Below are positions 20,790-25,185 of a stretch of 25,185 nucleotides of DNA, piece after piece (position 1 is the first letter of the stretch; the number at the start of each line of letters is the position of its first letter). Position numbers and translations under genes: made by a program. The DNA comes from an uncultured Lachnoclostridium sp. (GTDB lineage: Bacteria; Bacillota; Clostridia; Lachnospirales; Lachnospiraceae). Below the pieces are notes generated by a model. The model ran no database searches, was not told the DNA's origin, and was given only the letters and a program-made list of their open reading frames with translations. The stretch is taken from contig CAOJBY010000040.1 of NCBI GenBank assembly GCA_948330435.1, positions 1-25,185 on the forward strand. The letters are read 5' to 3'.

Positions 20790-21332
20790 TTACTGTTTTC
20801 TAAACGGCATGTTGAATAATGTCAGTAATTCACGAGCTTCTTCGTCGGTCTTGGCGGTCGTTACGAAAATAACGTCCATACCTCTCACCTTATCTACCTT
20901 GTCATACTCAATCTCAGGGAAAATCAACTGCTCCTTGATACCAAGGGCATAATTTCCTCTTCCATCAAATGCATCCGGATTGATTCCACGGAAGTCACGT
21001 ACACGAGGCAGCGCCAGGTTGATGAGACGATCCGCAAACTCGTACATCTTCTCGCCACGGAGGGTTACCTTGCATCCGATTGCCATACCTTCTCTGATCT
21101 TGAAGTTTGCAACGGAGTTCTTTGCTCTTGTAAGAACAGCTTTCTGGCCTGTGATGGTCTCCATGTCCTTGACTGCGGATTCCAGGACCTTAGCATTGTC
21201 CTTGGCCTCGCCAACACCCATGTTGACTACAATCTTGTCAAGCTTCGGCACTTCCATGATGTTCTTGTATCCAAACTTTTTCATCATTGCGTCTACGATC
21301 TCATTCGTATACTTCTCTTTTAATCTACTCAA
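20790..21332 (-). CDS. rplE: 50S ribosomal protein L5
   Basis: 180 residues: the P-site finger region and core, with MEVPKLDKIVVNMGVGEAKD, then TGQKAVLTRAKNSVANFKIR, GMAIGCKVTLRGEKMYEFAD and PRVRDFRGINPDAFDGRGNY, ending TDEEARELLTLFNMPFRKQ. L5 binds 5S rRNA with L18 and bridges to S13. The start follows AAGGAGGTTTAGGA. It lies 22 bp after rplX. Confidence 0.98.
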   Translation of the reverse strand: MSRLKEKYTNEIVDAMMKKFGYKNIMEVPKLDKIVVNMGVGEAKDNAKVLESAVKDMETITGQKAVLTRAKNSVANFKIREGMAIGCKVTLRGEKMYEFADRLINLALPRVRDFRGINPDAFDGRGNYALGIKEQLIFPEIEYDKVDKVRGMDVIFVTTAKTDEEARELLTLFNMPFRKQ

Positions 21333-21354
21333 CTTCCTAAACCTCCTTCCCTAA

Positions 21355-21666
21355 TTAGTCAATCACTTCGCCAGTTGCTTTCGCATAGCGGACTTTCTTG
21401 TCCCCATCCATCTTGAAACCGATTCTGGTGGCTTTGCCTTTCAGACTGTACATTACATTAGAAATGGCAATGGGGGCCTCCTGGTGGACAATTCCGCCGT
21501 TCTGGTTTGCAACGGAAGGCTTTGTGTGCTTTGTAATAATGTTCACACCTTCTACAATGACAGTGTTCTTCTTATGATTGACGGCAATTACCTTGCCCTC
21601 TTTGTCCTTGTCTGCACCGGCAATCACCTTTACGGTGTCACCTTTCTTAATCTTAACTGTTGACAT
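21355..21666 (-). CDS. rplX: 50S ribosomal protein L24
   Basis: 103 residues with an N-terminal KOW motif (KKGDTVKVIAGADKDKEGKV, about 8-27), then VEGVNIITKHTKPSVANQNG and the typical KGKATRIGFKMDGDKKVRYA. L24 is an assembly initiator of the 50S near the tunnel exit. It lies 11 bp after rplN and before rplE, the conserved spc order. Confidence 0.98.
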   Translation of the reverse strand: MSTVKIKKGDTVKVIAGADKDKEGKVIAVNHKKNTVIVEGVNIITKHTKPSVANQNGGIVHQEAPIAISNVMYSLKGKATRIGFKMDGDKKVRYAKATGEVID

Positions 21667-21677
21667 CTGGCACCCTC

Positions 21678-22046
21678 CTATAATACTTCCGGAGCAAGTG
21701 AAACAATCTTCATAAACTGTTTTTCACGAAGCTCTCTCGCTACTGGTCCAAAAATACGTGTTCCTCTGGGGTTCTTGTCATCCTTGATAATTACTGCTGC
21801 ATTTTCGTCAAATCTGATATAAGAACCGTCTTTCCGACGAGCGCCCTTTACTGTACGAACCACTACGGCCTTTACCACGTCGCCCTTTTTAACAACTCCG
21901 CCTGGTGTTGCATCTTTAACGCTGGCAACAATGATATCACCGATACTTGCATATCTTCTGGTTGAACCGCCCAATACACGAATGCAAAGAAGTTCCTTTG
22001 CACCAGTATTGTCGGCAACTTTCAGTCTGGTTTCCTGTTGTACCAT
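21678..22046 (-). CDS. rplN: 50S ribosomal protein L14
   Basis: 122 residues: MVQQETRLKVADNTGAKELL, then CIRVLGGSTRRYASIGDIIV, VKKGDVVKAVVVRTVKGARR and RGTRIFGPVARELREKQFMK form the five-stranded barrel. L14 contacts L19 and 16S rRNA at the subunit interface. The 68-bp spacer before it holds a small hairpin ATACCCTTCGGGTAT (on the minus strand, near 22094-22108) right after the rpsQ gene. Start preceded by AAGGAGGTTATCAGC. Confidence 0.98.
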   Translation of the reverse strand: MVQQETRLKVADNTGAKELLCIRVLGGSTRRYASIGDIIVASVKDATPGGVVKKGDVVKAVVVRTVKGARRKDGSYIRFDENAAVIIKDDKNPRGTRIFGPVARELREKQFMKIVSLAPEVL

Positions 22047-22114
22047 GCTGATAACCTCCTTACCTTGTTTTTTGCTTGTTTTCTAGCATACAGGTATACC
22101 CGAAGGGTATTATA

Positions 22115-22369
22115 TTATTTCGCTTTCTCTATAATCTCAACGAGTCTCCATCTCTTATCCTTAGACAGAGGTCTTGTCTCCATAACTTTTACCGTGTCAC
22201 CAATATGGCACTCATTGTTCTCGTCATGTGCCTTCAGCTTATAGGTATTCTTTACGATCTTTTTGTAAAGTGGATGCTTTACGTGATCTTCTACGGCCAC
22301 AACAATGGTCTTATCCATCTTGTCGCTCACTACTTTACCTGTACGGGTTTTTCTCAAATTTCTTTCCAC
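22115..22369 (-). CDS. rpsQ: 30S ribosomal protein S17
   Basis: 84 residues: MERNLRKTRTGKVVSDKMDK, then TIVVAVEDHVKHPLYKKIVK and the OB-fold end IGDTVKVMETRPLSKDKRWR. S17 is a primary 16S rRNA binder of the 30S body. It lies 21 bp after rpmC. Length and start are normal. Confidence 0.98.
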   Translation of the reverse strand: MERNLRKTRTGKVVSDKMDKTIVVAVEDHVKHPLYKKIVKNTYKLKAHDENNECHIGDTVKVMETRPLSKDKRWRLVEIIEKAK

Positions 22370-22390
22370 GACAATTCTCCTTCCGCAATA

Positions 22391-22594
22391 TTATGCATTC
22401 GCCTTCTGTGCGATAACAGTCTGGATTCTGGCGATGTTCTTGCGAACCTCTTTGATTCTGCTTGTGTTCTCCAACTGATTTGTCGCGTTCTGGAATCTTA
22501 AGTTGAACAGTTCCTTTTTCGCAGCTACTAATTCTTCATTTAATTCCGCAGCAGATTTTGCCTTTAATTCTTCTACATACTTATTAATTTTCAC
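22391..22594 (-). CDS. rpmC: 50S ribosomal protein L29 (67 aa, GTG start)
   Basis: The GTG at 22594 (followed by KINKYVEELKAKSAAEL) is preferred, because related L29 proteins begin MKINK; AAGGCGG lies upstream. A GTG at 22603 would add three residues. Two long helices are visible, with LVAAKKELFNLRFQNATNQL and RIKEVRKNIARIQTVIAQ. L29 sits by the tunnel exit and contacts trigger factor and SRP. Its start overlaps the end of rplP by 11 bp. Confidence 0.95.
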   Translation of the reverse strand: MKINKYVEELKAKSAAELNEELVAAKKELFNLRFQNATNQLENTSRIKEVRKNIARIQTVIAQKANA

Positions 22595-23021
22595 TGTTAT
22601 CACCGCCTTCTAAGTCTGCTTTAGAAACGATCTTACACTTGCAGGGCAGCTTGTGCATTGCAAGACGGAGCGCCTCACGAGCTGTTTCTTCAGGTACACC
22701 AGCGACCTCGAACATTACACGGCCTGGCTTTACAACGGCTACCCAGTACTCCAGAGTTCCTTTACCGGAACCCATACGGGTCTCAGCCGGCTTTGCTGTT
22801 ACCGGTTTATCCGGAAAAATCTTGATCCAAACCTTACCTCCACGCTTCATGTAACGTGTCATGGCAATACGGGCTGCCTCTATCTGATTTGATTTAATCC
22901 AACAGGGTTCTGTAGCGACGATTCCGAACTCGCCCATGGTAATCTTGTTGCCTCTTAAGGCCTTGCCTGCCATGGAGCCGCGGAACTGCTTACGACGCTT
23001 TACTCTCTTCGGCATTAACAT
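22584..23021 (-). CDS. rplP: 50S ribosomal protein L16
   Basis: 145 residues starting MLMPKRVKRRKQFRGSMAGK, with GEFGIVATEPCWIKSNQIEA, RGGKVWIKIFPDKPVTAKPA and MGSGKGTLEYWVAVVKPGRV. L16 helps position the A-site tRNA and is needed for late 50S assembly. Its start overlaps the rpsC stop as TAATG and its end overlaps rpmC, suggesting coupled translation of rpsC-rplP-rpmC. Confidence 0.98.
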   Translation of the reverse strand: MLMPKRVKRRKQFRGSMAGKALRGNKITMGEFGIVATEPCWIKSNQIEAARIAMTRYMKRGGKVWIKIFPDKPVTAKPAETRMGSGKGTLEYWVAVVKPGRVMFEVAGVPEETAREALRLAMHKLPCKCKIVSKADLEGGDNSEN

Positions 23022-23677
23022 TATTTATCGCTCCCTTCCTTGTTTCCCTTCGCAGGAAGTACTTCACCCTTGTAGATCCATACCTTTACGCCAATCTTGC
23101 CGTAGGTGGTATCTGCCTCTGCGAATCCATAGTCAATATCTGCTCTTAAGGTCTGCAATGGGATGGTTCCCTCACTGTAGAACTCGGTACGGGCCATATC
23201 TGCTCCGCCTACACGGCCTGCAACCGCAGTCTTAATTCCCTTTGCACCAGCTTTCATGCTTCTGGACATGGTAGACTTCATAGCACGACGGAAAGATACA
23301 CGATTCTCAAGCTGAAGTGCAATGTTCTCTGCCACAAGCTGAGCATCACGATCCGGTCTCTTGATCTCCTTGATATCTACAATGAGCTTCTTGTCTGTGT
23401 AGCTCGCAAGTTCTGCCTTTACTTTCTCAATCTCGGAACCGCCCTTGCCGATGACAACGCCCGGCTTTGCGGTGTAGATGATAACCTTAACTCTGTCGGA
23501 AGCGCGCTCAATCTCAATCTTGGACACGCCTGCATTGTATAATTTCTTCTTCAGGAATTTACGGATGTTGTAGTCCTCTACAAGATAATCAGCGAAGGAA
23601 TCTTCTGCATACCATCTGGAATCCCAATCTTTAATAACGCCGACTCTTAAGCCGTGCGGATTAACTTTCTGTCCCAT
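23021..23677 (-). CDS. rpsC: 30S ribosomal protein S3
   Basis: 218 residues: MGQKVNPHGLRVGVIKDWDS, a KH type II domain with the GxxG loop in KPGVVIGKGGSEIEKVKAEL, and the C-terminal domain with RVSFRRAMKSTMSRSMKAGA and GVKVWIYKGEVLPA. S3 lines the mRNA entry channel and has helicase function with S4 and S5. It lies 10 bp after rplV. Confidence 0.98.
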   Translation of the reverse strand: MGQKVNPHGLRVGVIKDWDSRWYAEDSFADYLVEDYNIRKFLKKKLYNAGVSKIEIERASDRVKVIIYTAKPGVVIGKGGSEIEKVKAELASYTDKKLIVDIKEIKRPDRDAQLVAENIALQLENRVSFRRAMKSTMSRSMKAGAKGIKTAVAGRVGGADMARTEFYSEGTIPLQTLRADIDYGFAEADTTYGKIGVKVWIYKGEVLPAKGNKEGSDK

Positions 23678-23687
23678 GCTTTACCTC

Positions 23688-24074
23688 CTATTTCTCATCA
23701 AGCACAATTGTAATGTGGCTCATTCTCTTCTCGATTCTGTAAGCCCGTCCCTGTGCTCTCGGTCTGATTCTCTTCATTGTCGGTCCCTTGTTTGCATAAC
23801 ACTCTGCTACATAAAGGTTATCACGGTTCATTCCGTTATTATTCTCAGCATTTGCAATTGCTGACTTTAACAGCTTCTCAATCAGTGTAGAAGCATATCT
23901 GGGATTGTACATAACAATACCAAGTGCTGTCTGTACATCCTTGCCACGAATGGCATCTAATACGAAGCATGCCTTCTGAACGGATACACGTGCGTAGGAC
24001 AGCTTTGCTGATGGCCTTGTATCCTTCTGGGCATTTCTCTCTCTCTTTATCTGACTTCTATGTCCCTTAGCCAT
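23688..24074 (-). CDS. rplV: 50S ribosomal protein L22
   Basis: 128 residues with a basic N-terminal extension (MAKGHRSQIKRERNAQKDTR), then LSYARVSVQKACFVLDAIRG, LLKSAIANAENNNGMNRDNL and the tunnel-loop region MKRIRPRAQGRAYRIEKRMS. The beta-hairpin loop of L22 lines the exit tunnel and is the site of macrolide-resistance changes. It lies 32 bp after rpsS. The N-terminal extension is longer than in E. coli (110 aa). Confidence 0.98.
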   Translation of the reverse strand: MAKGHRSQIKRERNAQKDTRPSAKLSYARVSVQKACFVLDAIRGKDVQTALGIVMYNPRYASTLIEKLLKSAIANAENNNGMNRDNLYVAECYANKGPTMKRIRPRAQGRAYRIEKRMSHITIVLDEK

Positions 24075-24106
24075 TGGATGAGTCTCCTTTCAAAAGTATT
24101 GAACGA

Positions 24107-24385
24107 TTAACGTTTGGATTTCTTCTCGTCTTTGCCATGTCCTCTGTAGGTTCTGGTGGGAACAAACTCTCCCAGCTTATGTCCTACCATATCCTCTGTG
24201 ATATATACTGGAACATGTCTTCTTCCGTCATGCACTGCGATTGTATGACCAACCATCTGCGGGAAGATGGTGGAACGACGGGACCAGGTCTTGATCACTG
24301 TCTTCTCACCTGTTTCGTTCATCGCATTTACTTTTTTCAGTAAGCTTTCATCTGCAAATGGTCCTTTTTTTAATGAGCGAGCCAT
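24107..24385 (-). CDS. rpsS: 30S ribosomal protein S19
   Basis: 92 residues: MARSLKKGPFADESLLKKVN, WSRRSTIFPQMVGHTIAVHD and GHKLGEFVPTRTYRGHGKDE. S19 lies in the head of the 30S with S13. It lies 12 bp after rplB and before rplV, the conserved S10 operon order. Start preceded by AAGGAGGAAAACCC. Confidence 0.98.
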   Translation of the reverse strand: MARSLKKGPFADESLLKKVNAMNETGEKTVIKTWSRRSTIFPQMVGHTIAVHDGRRHVPVYITEDMVGHKLGEFVPTRTYRGHGKDEKKSKR

Positions 24386-24397
24386 GGGTTTTCCTCC

Positions 24398-25185
24398 TTA
24401 CTTGAATGTTCTACCATCTCTTCTTCTTACAATTAACTTGTTAGACTGCTTGTTCTTCTTCCTTGTCTTCAAACCAAGAGCTGGCTTGCCCCATGGTGTG
24501 CTGGGACCCGGACGACCAATACCGGTCTTTCCTTCTCCACCACCATGTGGATGGTCGTTGGGGTTCATTACAGAACCACGAACTGTTGGGCGAATACCCA
24601 TATGACGTTTACGACCGGCCTTACCAATGTTAATCAGGTTATGCTCTGCATTTCCTACTACACCGACAGTTGCTCTACAGTTCAGAGGAACCATTCTCAT
24701 CTCGCCGGAGGGAAGACGTAAGGTTGCATACTTTCCTTCCTTTGCCATCAACTGTGCACTGTTTCCTGCGGAACGAACCATCTGGCCGCCCTTGCCAGGA
24801 TGCAGCTCAATGTTATGAATCTGAGTACCAACAGGAATCTCGGATAAGGGCAGGCAGTTACCGATTCTTACCTCGGCCTCGGGTCCGTTCATAACTTTCA
24901 TCCCATCCTTTAAGCCCTGGGGTGCAAGAATATAAGCTTTCTCGCCGTCTGCATAGCAGATAAGTGCGATATTAGCAGTGCGGTTAGGATCGTACTCAAT
25001 TCCGATAACCGTCGCCGGTACTCCGTCTTTCCTTCTCTTGAAATCAACGAGTCTGTATTTTCTTCTGGAACCGCCTCCGCGGTGCCTTACGGTAATCTTA
25101 CCCTGATTGTTACGACCGGCGTTCTTGTTTAAGGAAACAAGCAGCGCCTTCTCCGGCTCCTTCTTGGTGATCTCCGAGAAGTCGG
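24398..25185 (-). CDS. rplB: 50S ribosomal protein L2, N-terminus off the window
   Basis: The frame is open through the right edge. 261 residues are visible, starting DFSEITKKEPEKALL, so only about 15-20 residues are missing. The family blocks are present: RNNQGKITVRHRGGGSRRKY, LHPGKGGQMVRSAGNSAQLM, GRKRHMGIRPTVRGSVMNPN and DHPHGGGEGKTGIGRPGPST with the essential histidine of the peptidyl transferase region. An internal ATG at 24901 is not the start. The genes before it in the S10 operon (rplW, rplD, rplC, rpsJ) would lie to the right. Confidence 0.98.
   Translation of the reverse strand, partial: DFSEITKKEPEKALLVSLNKNAGRNNQGKITVRHRGGGSRRKYRLVDFKRRKDGVPATVIGIEYDPNRTANIALICYADGEKAYILAPQGLKDGMKVMNGPEAEVRIGNCLPLSEIPVGTQIHNIELHPGKGGQMVRSAGNSAQLMAKEGKYATLRLPSGEMRMVPLNCRATVGVVGNAEHNLINIGKAGRKRHMGIRPTVRGSVMNPNDHPHGGGEGKTGIGRPGPSTPWGKPALGLKTRKKNKQSNKLIVRRRDGRTFK

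Noticed and set aside
1..25185. CRISPR array, tRNA or rRNA genes, insertion sequences
   Set aside because: No evenly spaced identical repeats with unique spacers, no cloverleaf or rRNA signatures, and no transposase-like frame were seen on either strand.

Overview
The window looks like a chromosomal segment of a Clostridia bacterium, most likely of the Lachnospiraceae type. Signs of this are Bacillota-style ribosomal operons in S10-spc-alpha order, a zinc-ribbon S14, an rpsD gene inside the alpha operon, a KOW-domain protein between map and infA, and an enlarged L17. This placement rests on gene order and protein character read by eye, not on a search.

Right part (10716-25185, minus strand): the run is rplB(partial)-rpsS-rplV-rpsC-rplP-rpmC-rpsQ-rplN-rplX-rplE-rpsN-rpsH-rplF-rplR-rpsE-rpmD-rplO-secY-adk-map-KOW gene-infA. 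A strong intrinsic terminator after infA and a new promoter then start the alpha operon: rpmJ-rpsM-rpsK-rpsD-rpoA-rplQ. Together these supply most of the 50S/30S core, the Sec translocon pore, adenylate kinase, methionine aminopeptidase, IF1 and the RNA polymerase alpha subunit. Non-coding features that stand out are a spacer of about 245 bp full of palindromic repeats between rpsH and rplF, a structured leader before rpmJ, a hairpin-bearing spacer between rpmJ and rpsM, and a perfect 12-bp hairpin between secY and adk.

Middle (9320-10715, minus strand): a class I PLP-dependent aminotransferase with its own promoter.

Left part (1-9225): a phage-derived tail cassette. A divergent control region (8306-8615) carries two sigma-A-type promoters and four copies of a 13-bp palindrome. 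On the plus strand it drives a CI/ImmR-like repressor and a minimal ImmA-like metallopeptidase. On the minus strand it drives a sigma-region-4-like activator, followed by a Com-like zinc finger protein (TTG start), a tail terminator-like protein, the major tail tube protein, tail assembly chaperones gpG/gpGT with an in-frame T TTT TTC slippery site for -1 frameshifting, a zinc-ribbon accessory gene with its own promoter and terminator, the tape measure protein, two tail tip/hub proteins and two further structural genes that run off the left edge. No terminase, portal, capsid, replication or integrase gene lies between the regulators and the tail genes. The layout therefore fits a non-contractile (F-type) tailocin or a prophage reduced to its tail module, sitting beside the ribosomal operons. 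The missing left end, where lysis genes or head genes might lie, decides between these.
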